Counted from the first letter of the stretch, positions 16,953 through 26,370 are shown. The stretch: DNA of 60,197 bases from Burkholderiales bacterium Ga0077543 (GCA_001464055.1 LNET01000046.1:1-60197); one strand, 5' to 3'. Made by a program: numbers and translations. Notes: generated from the sequence alone by a model not told the origin.

Positions 16953-18127
16953 CCCAGGCCGCCGACGGCGACAGGCGGGCCTGGCTGGGCGCCGCAGCGC
17001 TGGCCTCGGTCGGCGTGCCTGCGGCAGCCCAGCCGCAGCCAGCCGGCACCCGCGCTGCCCTGCCGCGCCTGGCCCGCGGCCTGAACCTGTCGCACTGGTT
17101 CGAGTACGAACGAGGGCAGGGGCTGACGTCGCCCGAGATGCGGCAGCTGCGGGCCCTGGGTCTGGACCATGTTCGCCTGCCGGTGGACCCGGTGGTGGGC
17201 GGCTGGCACCCTCAGCGCGGGGGCACGCTGAAGTTCCTGGGCGAACTGCAGCAGGCAGTGGACATGGCCGTCGATGCCGGACTGGAAGTCGTGGTCGACC
17301 TGCACATGGAGCCGTCGGACAAGCAGATCATCGAGGAACACCCCGAGACCGAACGCGAGTTGCTGCGCCTGTGGCAACTGCTCGCCCGCAGCTTCGCCGA
17401 CCGGCCGCGTACGCAGGTGGCGCTGGAACTGTTCAACGAACCCCAGTATTACGGTCTGAAACGGCTGCGCTGGCCTGGCCTGCAACGCCAGCTGCTCGAG
17501 ACCGTGCGCGCACAGGCGCCGGCCCATCTGGTGCTGCTGTCGGGTTCGGGCGGCGGCAGCCTCGAATCGCTGCAGCGCCTGAGCCTGGTCCACGACCCGG
17601 CCGTGGCCTACGTCTACCACCACTACGCGCCTTTCCTCTTCACGCACCAGGGCGCCGAGTGGCAGGACGAGCGCTACACCACCGCCGGCCTGCGCAAGGG
17701 CCTGCGCTACCCGCCCGAAGCCGCGCACGACAGCGCCCTGCCCTTGCGCAAGCCGCACCCGCGTGCGGCCCAGGAAATGGCCGAGCACCTGAATGCCGGC
17801 TGGGGCCCGCAACGCCTGCGCGCCGAGATGGACCGCGCCGGCCGCTGGGCACGCGAGAAAGGCGTGCGTGTGCTGTGCAACGAATTTGGCTGCATCCGCG
17901 CCAACGTCGACCCGCCTTCGCGCTACCGCTGGATCCACGACGTGCGCGTGGCCCTGGAGGCCAACGACATCGGCTGGACGCTGTGGGACTACACCGACAT
18001 CTTCGGCATCACTGAACAGTCGGCACAGCCCGGCCAGCAGGGGCGGCGCAGGCTCGATGCCCTGGCATACGGGGCGCTGGGCCTGGCAAAGGACCTGGCC
18101 GGAAACCCGCCGGGGCTGGCCCGATGA
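16949..18127 (+). CDS. Secreted glycoside hydrolase family 5 (endoglucanase-like)
   Basis: A 392-residue hydrolase. The N-terminus DRRAWLGAAALASVGVPAAAQ resembles a twin-arginine signal, which suggests export in folded form. The (beta/alpha)8 barrel shows the GH5 catalytic pair: acid/base E164 in LELFNEPQ and nucleophile E312 in VLCNEFGC. GLNLSHWF near residue 44 and VYHHYAPFLFTHQG near 222 are also family-typical. GH5 enzymes cut beta-1,4-glucans or mannans. Being inside the polysaccharide operon, it probably trims or releases the nascent polymer in the periplasm. It overlaps both neighbours by four bases. Confidence 0.88.
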   Translation: MTQAADGDRRAWLGAAALASVGVPAAAQPQPAGTRAALPRLARGLNLSHWFEYERGQGLTSPEMRQLRALGLDHVRLPVDPVVGGWHPQRGGTLKFLGELQQAVDMAVDAGLEVVVDLHMEPSDKQIIEEHPETERELLRLWQLLARSFADRPRTQVALELFNEPQYYGLKRLRWPGLQRQLLETVRAQAPAHLVLLSGSGGGSLESLQRLSLVHDPAVAYVYHHYAPFLFTHQGAEWQDERYTTAGLRKGLRYPPEAAHDSALPLRKPHPRAAQEMAEHLNAGWGPQRLRAEMDRAGRWAREKGVRVLCNEFGCIRANVDPPSRYRWIHDVRVALEANDIGWTLWDYTDIFGITEQSAQPGQQGRRRLDALAYGALGLAKDLAGNPPGLAR

Positions 18128-19494
18128 ACGCGTTCCGGCTGCAAAGCCATCAGACCTATATCCCGGGCAGCGTCGTGCCGCCGCCGGCCGCCAGCAACGG
18201 CTGGCGAACGCTGTCCTGGTGGTTGCTGGTGACCGGCGTGGTGCTGCGCCTGGCGGTGTCGGCGCCGGCCCTGCACAAGATGGGCGTGCCCTACGACCTG
18301 CCCTGGGGACCCTTTCCCAGCAAGATCCACCCTGGCAGCTACGTGCTGGGCCTGGCCTTCCTGACCGGCCTGATCAGCCACGGCAACCCCGTGCGCAGCC
18401 TGCTGCAACTGGCCGGCAAGCACGGCCTGCTGATGACCTACACGGTTGCGATGCTCGGCGTGTTCGTCTGGACGGTGCTGCGCCACGGTCCGTCGGGCCA
18501 GGCCTTCTTCATCGACACGCTGTGGATGCCCGGCGTCGCCGCCTTGACCGTGGTCATGCATCACCGGGGACGCCAGCGCCAGCTGCTGACGCTGCTGATG
18601 TTGCTGCTGCTGGCCAATTCCGCCCTGGCAGTGGGCGAAGCAGCCACCGGCAAGCGCCTGATCCCGCTGTTGGCCGGCCGCGACGGCATCGTCGAGGAAT
18701 ACTGGTTTCGGGCGTCGGCGCTGATGGGCCACCCGCTGGCCAATTCGCTGGTCACCGTCAGCCTGATGCCGGTCGTGCTGGTGATGCCCTGGGCGCTGCA
18801 TCTGCGCGTGGCGGCCCTCGGCCTGCTGACGCTGGCGCTGCTGAGTTTCGGCAGCCGCAGCAACCTGGCCGCCGTTGGCGTCTATGCCTTGCTGGCCTGC
18901 GTGCCGCTGGCCCTGCACCTGGTGCGCGGCCGCTTCACCTACCGCCAGATCACCGGCGGGCTGGTCGGGCTGGCCCTGGCCGCGGCGGCCCTGGCCGCCG
19001 TGGTCGCCACCACGCGCCTGGGTGACCGCATTTTCAAGAACCTGAGCTGGGACAACAGCGCCGACGTGCGCCTGCTCGCCTTCGACGTGCTGCACCATGT
19101 TCATGGACTCGACCTGTGGTTCGGCATTCCCGTGGCACGCATCCAGGGCATCGCCGGTCGCGTCGGCATCGACCTGCGTTACGAGGCGATCGAAAACTTC
19201 TGGGTCAACCTGCTGGTGCTGCTGGGCCTGGTCGGCTTCGGCCTGTTCCTGTTCGGCCTGGGCTGCCTGGTGCTGCACATGTGGCGCGGCGCACGCGCAC
19301 CGCTGAAGGTGGCCATCGTCATGTACTTCATCGTCGCCAGCGGGGCCAACACGCTGGCCGCGAAGACGGCTTCACTCACGCTGCTGGCCGTTGCGCTGCA
19401 GTGTGCAACGGCATTGCCCCGCCCTGGCCAGGCGTCTGCGCAGCGCACACCCCGAAAGCAGCCGGCCTGGCGCCTGGCTGGAATGACCCGATGA
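18124..19494 (+). CDS. O-antigen ligase/polymerase family membrane protein (VpsF-like)
   Basis: A 456-residue protein with about ten hydrophobic helices. The conserved segment ASALMGHPLANSLVTVSLMP followed by LLSFGSRSNLAAVGVYALLA is the Wzy_C/O-antigen ligase motif region. A large periplasmic loop lies around residues 300-370. It probably polymerises the repeat unit on the periplasmic side. Wzy polymerases and O-antigen ligases cannot be separated by sequence here; context with Wza, Wzz and Wzx favours polymerase. Confidence 0.8.
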   Translation: MNAFRLQSHQTYIPGSVVPPPAASNGWRTLSWWLLVTGVVLRLAVSAPALHKMGVPYDLPWGPFPSKIHPGSYVLGLAFLTGLISHGNPVRSLLQLAGKHGLLMTYTVAMLGVFVWTVLRHGPSGQAFFIDTLWMPGVAALTVVMHHRGRQRQLLTLLMLLLLANSALAVGEAATGKRLIPLLAGRDGIVEEYWFRASALMGHPLANSLVTVSLMPVVLVMPWALHLRVAALGLLTLALLSFGSRSNLAAVGVYALLACVPLALHLVRGRFTYRQITGGLVGLALAAAALAAVVATTRLGDRIFKNLSWDNSADVRLLAFDVLHHVHGLDLWFGIPVARIQGIAGRVGIDLRYEAIENFWVNLLVLLGLVGFGLFLFGLGCLVLHMWRGARAPLKVAIVMYFIVASGANTLAAKTASLTLLAVALQCATALPRPGQASAQRTPRKQPAWRLAGMTR

Positions 19495-21542
19495 GCCACG
19501 ACTCCCAGACTGCCAAAGTCCGCATTTGCTACCCGGCCGATCCCGCCGGGGTGGTGCCGGGCGGTATCGACACCTTCATCCGCGGGCTCATCAAGTGGGC
19601 ACCACCGGACATCCAGTTCAGCCTGGTCGGCATGACGACCGACGTCAAGGCCCGACCGGTCGGCCGCTGGACGCCCTGCCTGGCAGGCCAGCGCGAGTAC
19701 GCCTTCTTCCCGGTGGTGGCGGTGGCCGACGCCGGCACGCGCGGCCGACTGCCGCTGTCCCTGCGCTATACCGCCGGCGCCTGGAAACACCGCTCCAGGC
19801 TGATCGGCGACTTCGACGTCTTCGACTTCCACCGCCCCGAGCCCAGCCTGCTGTACCTGGGTGACCCGCGACCGAAGAACGCCTTTTTCCACCAGGACCC
19901 CAAGACCATTGCGGCTTCCGCGTCGGACAACCTTTGGCGCAAGCTGCCGGCCGCCTACGAGAAGCTGGAAGCCCAGGCCGTGCAGCAGCTGGCCAGTGCC
20001 TGGTGCGTGCGCGACAGCGGTGTGCTCACCTTGCGTGAGCGTTATCCCGGCCTGGGCCAGCGCGTGAACTTTGTCCCGACCTGGGTCGACGCCGACGTCT
20101 TCCACCCGGTGTCCGACGCCCGTCGCCAGGCACTGCGCGAAAGCCTGGCTGCCGAATACGAGCTGCCGCTGCAGGCGCGCTGGGTGAGTTTCGTCGGCCG
20201 CCTGGACACCCAGAAGAACCCCGGCCTGCTGCTCGAAGCCTTCGCCCGCGCCGTGACACCCGGCGACCACGGGCAGGGGTCAGACGCCGTGCTGCTGCTG
20301 GTGGGCAACGGCGTGCTGCGCCACGAGCTCGAAGCCCGCGTGCGCAGCCTGGGTCTGCAAAAGCGCGTGCGTTTCCTGGGCCTGCAGTCGCAGGACACGA
20401 TCTCGCGGCTCCTGCAGGCGGCCGACTTGTTCGCGCTTTCTTCGGCCTATGAGGGCATGCCGATGGCCCTGCTGGAAGCCCTGGGATGCGGCACCCCGGC
20501 GGTCGTCACCGACGTCGGCGAGGTCAAGCGCGTGGTGCACAGCGGTGTCAATGGCATCGTGGTCGGGCGTCACGACGTACCGGCCTTTGCCGACGGACTG
20601 GTACAGGCGCTGTTGGCCGCGCCGATGTGGCGCAAGACAGCGCTGGAGTCGGTGGCCGACTACCAGCCCGCTCAGGTGCTGGCGTCGGTGTACGCCAACT
20701 ACCGTGCATTGGCCCTGGGCCCAGGCACGATGCGCCGCGCCGTGCGCCGGCCCGCCCAGCACGGCCTGCTGGCACGCACCCGGGACACCGTCATCGGCCA
20801 GTCTGTCGACGTGCTCAGCAGCAGCGAAGTCACCGCGCAGCTGTTGCAGTGGGCCAAGGCGGGCGAGTCGCGCACGGTGTGCTTCTGCAACGTCCATTCC
20901 GTCGTCACCGCCACCCGCAGCGAAAGCCATCGCCTGGCCCTGCGCGGCGCCGACATGGTGGTGCCCGATGGCGCGCCTGTGGCCTGGACGCTGCGTCTGA
21001 AGGGCCATGCCCAGCAGGACCGGGTAGACGGCCCCGACACGATGTGGCGGGCCTGCCGCGCAGCACTGGAAAACAACATCAAGGTCGGACTGTTCGGCAG
21101 CACGCCGGAAACCCTGGAAGCCTTGCTGATCGCCTTGCGGCGCGACTTTCCGGGCCTGCAGGTGGCCTACAGCCACTCGCCACCCTTCCGCGACGCCACG
21201 CCCGAGGAAGATGCGCGCCACTGCGCCGACATCGCCCAAGCCGGCGTCGGCCTGCTCTTCGTCGGCCTGGGCTGCCCCAAGCAGGAACGCTGGCTGGCTC
21301 ACCACCGCGGCCGCATTCCGGCGGTGATGATGGGCCTGGGAGCGGCCTTCGACTTCCATGCCGGCACCGTCAGCCGGGCTCCGCCCTGGATGCGCAATCA
21401 CGGCCTGGAGTGGCTGCACCGGCTGAGCTCCGACCCCGGCCGCCTGTGGTGGCGCTATGTTTCCACCAACTCGATGTTCGTGCTGCGCACGCTGCGCGAC
21501 CTGCGGCGCCAGGCTGGCGGTCGCCAACGGCCCCTGTTCTGA
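19491..21542 (+). CDS. Bifunctional glycosyltransferase: GT4 fused to GT26 (WecG/TagA/CpsF)
   Basis: A 683-residue fusion. Residues 1-415 are a GT4 transferase: PGGIDTFIRGL near the N-terminus, SFVGRLDTQKNPGLLLEAFA in the donor domain and the EX7E-containing ALSSAYEGMPMALLEALGCGTPAV. Residues about 430-683 are a GT26 domain: CFCNVHSVVTAT, GADMVVPDGAPVAWTLRLKG, VGLFGSTPETLEAL, VGLGCPKQERWL and MGLGAAFDFHAGTVSRAPPWMRNHGLEWLHRL. GT26 enzymes typically add the second sugar to an undecaprenyl-linked monosaccharide. The domains usually occur as separate genes, so one polypeptide would perform two steps. ATG 19491 overlaps the previous stop (ATGA). Confidence 0.9.
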   Translation: MSHDSQTAKVRICYPADPAGVVPGGIDTFIRGLIKWAPPDIQFSLVGMTTDVKARPVGRWTPCLAGQREYAFFPVVAVADAGTRGRLPLSLRYTAGAWKHRSRLIGDFDVFDFHRPEPSLLYLGDPRPKNAFFHQDPKTIAASASDNLWRKLPAAYEKLEAQAVQQLASAWCVRDSGVLTLRERYPGLGQRVNFVPTWVDADVFHPVSDARRQALRESLAAEYELPLQARWVSFVGRLDTQKNPGLLLEAFARAVTPGDHGQGSDAVLLLVGNGVLRHELEARVRSLGLQKRVRFLGLQSQDTISRLLQAADLFALSSAYEGMPMALLEALGCGTPAVVTDVGEVKRVVHSGVNGIVVGRHDVPAFADGLVQALLAAPMWRKTALESVADYQPAQVLASVYANYRALALGPGTMRRAVRRPAQHGLLARTRDTVIGQSVDVLSSSEVTAQLLQWAKAGESRTVCFCNVHSVVTATRSESHRLALRGADMVVPDGAPVAWTLRLKGHAQQDRVDGPDTMWRACRAALENNIKVGLFGSTPETLEALLIALRRDFPGLQVAYSHSPPFRDATPEEDARHCADIAQAGVGLLFVGLGCPKQERWLAHHRGRIPAVMMGLGAAFDFHAGTVSRAPPWMRNHGLEWLHRLSSDPGRLWWRYVSTNSMFVLRTLRDLRRQAGGRQRPLF

Positions 21543-21618
21543 AGCCGCATCGACTTCCTCACACCGCCCGTCGAACGTCGATGCTTTCCTCTGACCTGCA
21601 GCCCTTCGAGCCTGAACC

Positions 21619-22257
21619 ATGACCGCCGCCCTTGCCAACGCCCGGCCCCTGCCCCTGGACGCACGTGCCATCGACGACCTCGTGGCCCGGGTCGACGCCA
21701 TCGTGCCGCCACTGGCTGCCCGGGTTGTCGGCTTCGTGGCCAGCGGCACCGGGGAAGGCACCAGCACCCTGGCACGCAGCTATGCCCGGGCGAATGCCGG
21801 CAAGCTGGGGCGCAACACCCTGCTGCTGAGCACGCTGCCCCCGGTGGACGGCAGCCAGAGCCTGTGTGACGCGCTGCGCGGCGGCCAGCCCATCGACAGC
21901 GTGCTGGGCAACAAGCAGCGCGGCCTGACCGAGGCCGCGCTCGGGCTCGGCCTGGACCACGAGGACCAGCCCGACTACGCCTGGGACCTGGTGACGCGGC
22001 GCGAGCTCTGGGACTTCCTGCGTTCGCGCTTCGACCTGATCGTGCTGGACATGCCGGCCGCCGACATCTCTGGCGCCTGCCTGCAGATCGGCCCGCAGTG
22101 CGACGGCGTGCTGGTGGTGCTCGAGTCGGCGCGCACGCGCAAGCCGGTCGTGACGCAGTTGCTCGAAGACCTGCAGGCCGTGCATGTGCGCGTGCTCGGC
22201 GCCGTCCTCAACAAGCGCAGCTTTCACCTGCCAGCACGCCTTTATCGGTGGCTTTGA
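21619..22257 (+). CDS. CpsD/CapB-like P-loop protein lacking the Walker A lysine
   Basis: A 212-residue protein with the fold of bacterial tyrosine (BY) kinases. Walker A is GTGEGTST at residues 43-50, where the lysine expected at 48 is threonine. Walker A' is recognisable as DLIVLDMPAAD, and GVLVVLESARTRKPVVTQLLEDL follows. There is no C-terminal tyrosine cluster (the end is HLPARLYRWL). It may therefore bind nucleotide poorly and act as a structural partner of the GumC-type co-polymerase at 15426. The 76-base gap before it is the only sizeable gap in this operon. Confidence 0.8.
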   Translation: MTAALANARPLPLDARAIDDLVARVDAIVPPLAARVVGFVASGTGEGTSTLARSYARANAGKLGRNTLLLSTLPPVDGSQSLCDALRGGQPIDSVLGNKQRGLTEAALGLGLDHEDQPDYAWDLVTRRELWDFLRSRFDLIVLDMPAADISGACLQIGPQCDGVLVVLESARTRKPVVTQLLEDLQAVHVRVLGAVLNKRSFHLPARLYRWL

Positions 22258-23807
22258 TGGCGGCTGCCGTGCCCGCCACGGCGGCCTCGGGCCAGCCCGC
22301 TCCAGCCCGCGCCTTGCGCCTGGCCTGGGCGCTGTCTGAAGCGCAACCCCGGCCAAGCTGGCTGGCGCCCAGCATCGCTGCCCTGGCTGCGCTGCAGGCG
22401 CAACACCCGGGGGGCTGCGACATCGGCTTTGCGCCGCCCCGTGCGCCGACGCCGGCCAGCGACGCTGCACCCTTCGAGCTCAGGCTGCATCCGGGCGCCG
22501 CGCCTTCGGCCTTGCCGGCAGCCCCTGCCCCAGGCGCGCCGTTTCGATGGTGGCTGACCGACCGCCATGGCCGTGAGCTGGATCCTGAGCGCCCGCTGCT
22601 GGACGACATCACCGCCGGCCGCGGCATCGGCCTGGCGCTGTGGGCACCGCACCCCAGTGGCCGCGGCTGGGTCTGCCTGCGTCAACTGCACATCGACGCC
22701 GACCCGCACTATGCCCAAGGGCGCCAGCGCCTGGCGGGTGCGATCGCGCGCATGCTCTGGCACGCCGGGCTGGACCTGCTGCTGGGCGTGTTGCCGTCCA
22801 ACCACGTCTACCCCAGCCCGCGGGCCACGGGCCTGGCGGCCAGCCGGCGGCCGCCCCGGCAGCAGCACCCCGTGGCGCTGCTGCTGCGGGGCCGCTGGCG
22901 ATCATGGCTGGCACGCCAGCGCGCGCGCTGGTTCCGCGAGCAATGGCGCCTGGGCATCGTCGACCTGCCGCTGGCGGCGCTGGCGAGCCAGCCCACCGTG
23001 CCCAAGCCGCGCTGGCTGCCACCCTACCCTGGCCTGGGCTACTGGGCCGACCCGGCCGCGGCCGCCGGCAGCGACAGCCGCGTGCTGGTCGAGTACTTCG
23101 ACGAGCGCAGCGGCATCGGCCGCATCGAACAACTGCGCTTCAGCCCCAGCCAGTACGGCGTGGCCGACCGGCAGGTGATGACCCTGGGTGACGGCAAGCA
23201 TGCTTCGTTTCCGCTGGCCGTGCAGCTGGAGGGCCGCTGGTTCGGCCTGGCCGAGACAGCGGCGCAGCGCTCCTGCGTGCTGCACGAGATCGACGCCAGC
23301 GGCCAATGGCAGCCGCTGGCGACGCTGCTGCCCGGCATGGCCGCTGCCGACCCGGCGCTGTTCCTCTGGCAAGGGCGCTACTGGCTGGCCTGCACCGACG
23401 TCGACCTGGGCGCGATGGACAACCTGTGCCTGTTCCACGCCGACCAGCCCGAGGGCCCTTGGTTGCCGCACGCCAACAACCCGGTGAAGACCGACGTGTC
23501 CGGTGCGCGCATGGCTGGCGCCTTTTTCTGGCACCAGGGCCAGCTCTACCGGCCAGCGCAGAATTGCCTGGGCACCTACGGTGCCGGGGTGGCGCTGCAG
23601 CGGGTGCTGCGCTGCAGCCCCACCGAATTCGAGGAGGAACCCGTGCGCCAGCTCAGCCCCGACCCCACCGGCCCCTGCCCGCACGGCCTGCACACCGTCA
23701 ATGCCTGGGGCACGCGCACGCTCGTCGACGGCAAGCGCCATGTCTTCAGCCCGACGCTGGGCTGGCTGAAGCTGCGCCGACGGCTGGCGCGCAAGGCCCC
23801 GCCTTGA
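22257..23807 (+). CDS. GIPC-transferase N-terminal-like (beta-propeller) protein
   Basis: A 516-residue protein that starts at ATG 22257, overlapping the previous stop by one base. Residues about 255-500 match the five-bladed propeller of the glucosamine inositolphosphorylceramide transferase 1 N-terminal family: LGYWADPAA, HASFPLAVQLEGRWFGLAE, ADPALFLWQGRYWLACTD, NLCLFHADQPEGPWLPH and VSGARMAGAFFWHQGQLYRPAQNCLGTYG. The N-terminal 250 residues are alanine/proline-rich with a domain I do not recognise (LRQLHIDADPHYAQGRQRLAGAI). Bacterial members occur in polysaccharide loci; whether the propeller binds or transfers sugar is unknown. No signal peptide is evident. Confidence 0.75.
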   Translation: MAAAVPATAASGQPAPARALRLAWALSEAQPRPSWLAPSIAALAALQAQHPGGCDIGFAPPRAPTPASDAAPFELRLHPGAAPSALPAAPAPGAPFRWWLTDRHGRELDPERPLLDDITAGRGIGLALWAPHPSGRGWVCLRQLHIDADPHYAQGRQRLAGAIARMLWHAGLDLLLGVLPSNHVYPSPRATGLAASRRPPRQQHPVALLLRGRWRSWLARQRARWFREQWRLGIVDLPLAALASQPTVPKPRWLPPYPGLGYWADPAAAAGSDSRVLVEYFDERSGIGRIEQLRFSPSQYGVADRQVMTLGDGKHASFPLAVQLEGRWFGLAETAAQRSCVLHEIDASGQWQPLATLLPGMAAADPALFLWQGRYWLACTDVDLGAMDNLCLFHADQPEGPWLPHANNPVKTDVSGARMAGAFFWHQGQLYRPAQNCLGTYGAGVALQRVLRCSPTEFEEEPVRQLSPDPTGPCPHGLHTVNAWGTRTLVDGKRHVFSPTLGWLKLRRRLARKAPP

Positions 23808-24943
23808 GCGCACCGGCGACAGCGCCCGTTCTGGCAGTGTACGTGCCGCACCTGCGCCAGGGTGGGGGCGAACTGTCGATGCTGCGCCTGGCCGCCGGGC
23901 TGGCGCGACGCGACCTGCCGGTAGACCTGGTCGTGCACACCCTGCATGGCGCAGAACTGGCACCCCCGCCCGGCCTGGGCCTGGTGCAGCTGGGCCACGC
24001 CAGCACGCTGGGCAGCGTGCGCGCGCTCAGCCGCTGGCTGTGCACGCGGCGACCGCGCTGGCTGCTCAGCGCCTTCCCGCACACCAACGTGGCCGCGGTG
24101 GCAGCCCTGGCGCTGGCCGCGCGCCAGGGCGTCGTCTGTCGCAGCGTGCTCAGCGAACACGCGCCGCTGTCGCTGCAGATCAGGCGCCAGGGCACCTGGC
24201 GCTACCGGGTGCTGCCGCCGCTGGTGCGCTGGGCCTATCCGCGTGCCGACGCCGTGGTGGCGGTGTCGGAGGGCGTGCGGCGCGATCTGCTCCACTTGGT
24301 CGGCGCGGGCCTGCAGGCACGGCTGCACACCATTGCCAACCCGGTGCTCGACGCCGCCCCGGGAGCCGACGACCATCTGGCCACGCCGCCCCACCCCTGG
24401 CTGCTGGAGCCCTCGCTGCGCGTGGTGCTCAGCGTGTCGCGGCTCAGCCCCGAAAAGGACATTCCGATGCTGCTGCAGGCCTTCGCGCAGCTGCACCGGC
24501 AGCGGCCGCAGACGCGGCTGCTGATCGCCGGCGACGGCCCTGAACGGGCAGCGCTGCAGGCCGCCGTCGACGCCCTGGGCCTGGGTGCGGTGGCGCAGCT
24601 GGCCGGTCGCGTGCAAAGCCCGCAGGGCTGGATGCGCCGCGCCGCGGTGCTGGCCCTGGCCAGCCAGTACGAAGGCTTCGGCAATGTGCTCGTCGAAGCC
24701 CTGGCCAGCGGCTGCGCCGTCGTCGCCACCGACTGCCCGGTGGGCCCGCGTGAAATCCTGGACGGTGGCCGCTGGGGCACCCTGGTGCCTGTGGGCAACG
24801 CCGCCATGATGGCTGCGGCACTGCAGGCTGCAGTCGACCAACCCGGCGCTCCCGCAGGCGCCGTATCGCATGCCGGGCAGTTCACCGACGCTGCAGCCTG
24901 CAGCGCCTACCTCAGGCTGCTGGACAGCCTGGCGCCATGCTGA
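23804..24943 (+). CDS. Glycosyltransferase family 4
   Basis: A 379-residue cytoplasmic GT-B transferase. The acceptor domain begins AVYVPHLRQGGGELSMLRLAAGLA, and the donor domain shows VVLSVSRLSPEKDIPMLLQAFAQL, LLIAGDGPERAAL and the retaining EX7E motif within ASQYEGFGNVLVEALASGCAVVATDCPVGPREIL. The start is TTG 23804, overlapping the preceding stop (TTGA), because no ATG precedes the first strand. It adds a sugar from a nucleotide donor to the lipid-linked repeat unit; the sugar cannot be inferred. It overlaps the flippase start by seven bases. Confidence 0.87.
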   Translation: MSAPATAPVLAVYVPHLRQGGGELSMLRLAAGLARRDLPVDLVVHTLHGAELAPPPGLGLVQLGHASTLGSVRALSRWLCTRRPRWLLSAFPHTNVAAVAALALAARQGVVCRSVLSEHAPLSLQIRRQGTWRYRVLPPLVRWAYPRADAVVAVSEGVRRDLLHLVGAGLQARLHTIANPVLDAAPGADDHLATPPHPWLLEPSLRVVLSVSRLSPEKDIPMLLQAFAQLHRQRPQTRLLIAGDGPERAALQAAVDALGLGAVAQLAGRVQSPQGWMRRAAVLALASQYEGFGNVLVEALASGCAVVATDCPVGPREILDGGRWGTLVPVGNAAMMAAALQAAVDQPGAPAGAVSHAGQFTDAAACSAYLRLLDSLAPC

Positions 24944-26364
24944 TCAGCCACACCCTGAAGTACCTCCCCGCGCAGCTGCTCTCGCCGCTGGCGCAGCTGG
25001 CCTCGATGGTGCTGTGGACCCACTGGCTGGCCCCGGTCGAGATGGGCATCTACACGCTGGTGACGGTGACCCAGGAACTCGCCTACATGGGCTGCCTGGG
25101 CTGGTTTGCCGTCTACGTGCTGCGCTACTGGCCGCCCGCCAGCGAACCGGCCGAGCGCCGGCGCTTCTTGCTGACCGAGAACGCCGTCGTGCTTGCCAGC
25201 CTGGGGCTCAGCGCGCTGGTCGCAGGGCTGACCGCCTGGGCCCTGCCGGGCGAGCACAGCTGGGCCGCCAGCGCATTCGCGGTGGCCGCGTTCTTCGCGT
25301 CGAAGGCCATCAGCACGCACTACGCCGAACGCGCCCGTGCCCAGTCGGCTTTCCTGCCCTACACCCTGCTGCAGACCGCCGGACCGCTGGGCGGCCTGCT
25401 GCTGGGCTGGCTGGCGCTGCAGCACCTGGAACCCACGGCCATCGTTCTGCTGAGCGCCTACGCATTGGCCCAGGCCATCGGCGTGGCTCTGGCGCTGCCC
25501 GGCCTGGGTATCGCCTGGGAGCGGCCGCGCGTCGACCCGGCCCTGCTGCGCGCGGCGCTGGCCTTCGGCGGTCCGGTGCTGGGGCTGTCGGCACTGGGAT
25601 GGGTGGCCGAGAACTACATCCGTTACCTGGTGCAGTGGCATTCGGGTGCGACCACGCTGGGGCTGATGATCGTCGGCTGGGCGCTGGGCCGGCGCGCTGC
25701 GGCAGTGGCCGCGACCCTGGTCACGACGGCGTCGTTTCCGCTGGCTGCGCGCCTGCTGAACGACAACCGGCGAGACGAAGCGCTGGGCCACCTGGCGCTG
25801 AACGCGACCCTGATGATCGGCGTGCTGCTGCCGGTGACGGCGGCGGTCGAGATCCTCGGACCGATCCTGGTCGAACTGTTCGTGGCCAGCGAATACCAGG
25901 CCGTCACCAGCGAGTTGCTGGCCTTGTCGGTCGTGGCCGGGGCCCTGCGCAACCTGCACATGCACACCACCGACCAGCTCATGGTGCTGGAGCGCAAGCT
26001 GGGCATGCTGGCCAAGGTCGACGTGTTCGAGATCGTCATGTGCGCCGCGCTGTCGATGGCCGGGCTGATGCTGGAAGGCCTGCGCGGCGCCATCGTCGGG
26101 CAGGCCCTGGGTTCACTCGCGACGCTGGTGCTCAGCGGCTGGCTGGCCCACCGCTACCTGGGTTTTCGCTGGCCCTGGCGCAACGCGTTGAAGATCGGCC
26201 TGGCCACCGCAGTGATGCTGCTGGCCATGTGGCTGCTGCACACCAGCCACGACGTCCTGGGCCTGAGTCTGGCGACAGCCTTGGGCACCCTGGTCTATGG
26301 TGCCTGCATCCTGCTGCTGTTCGCGCCACAGTGGCTGCGGCTTTTCGGCATGAACAGGAGTTGA
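24937..26364 (+). CDS. Oligosaccharide flippase (Wzx/MATE-like)
   Basis: A 475-residue integral membrane protein with about 12-14 hydrophobic helices. It begins LISHTLKYLPAQLLSPLAQLASMVLWTHWLAPVEMGIYTL, the typical first-helix region of the polysaccharide_synt family (about residues 2-41). It should translocate the undecaprenyl-linked repeat unit from cytoplasm to periplasm. Together with the Wza, Wzz and polymerase-like genes it completes a Wzx/Wzy-type pathway. Its start lies within the last codons of the GT4 gene and the next gene begins six bases after its stop. Confidence 0.85.
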   Translation: MLISHTLKYLPAQLLSPLAQLASMVLWTHWLAPVEMGIYTLVTVTQELAYMGCLGWFAVYVLRYWPPASEPAERRRFLLTENAVVLASLGLSALVAGLTAWALPGEHSWAASAFAVAAFFASKAISTHYAERARAQSAFLPYTLLQTAGPLGGLLLGWLALQHLEPTAIVLLSAYALAQAIGVALALPGLGIAWERPRVDPALLRAALAFGGPVLGLSALGWVAENYIRYLVQWHSGATTLGLMIVGWALGRRAAAVAATLVTTASFPLAARLLNDNRRDEALGHLALNATLMIGVLLPVTAAVEILGPILVELFVASEYQAVTSELLALSVVAGALRNLHMHTTDQLMVLERKLGMLAKVDVFEIVMCAALSMAGLMLEGLRGAIVGQALGSLATLVLSGWLAHRYLGFRWPWRNALKIGLATAVMLLAMWLLHTSHDVLGLSLATALGTLVYGACILLLFAPQWLRLFGMNRS

Positions 26365-26370
26365 GCAGGC

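Noticed and set aside
17989..19278. A 429-codon minus-strand frame, rich in His and Gln, opposite the polymerase gene
   Set aside because: The composition is an antisense artefact of Leu/Val-rich membrane codons, and the plus-strand frame has ligase motifs.
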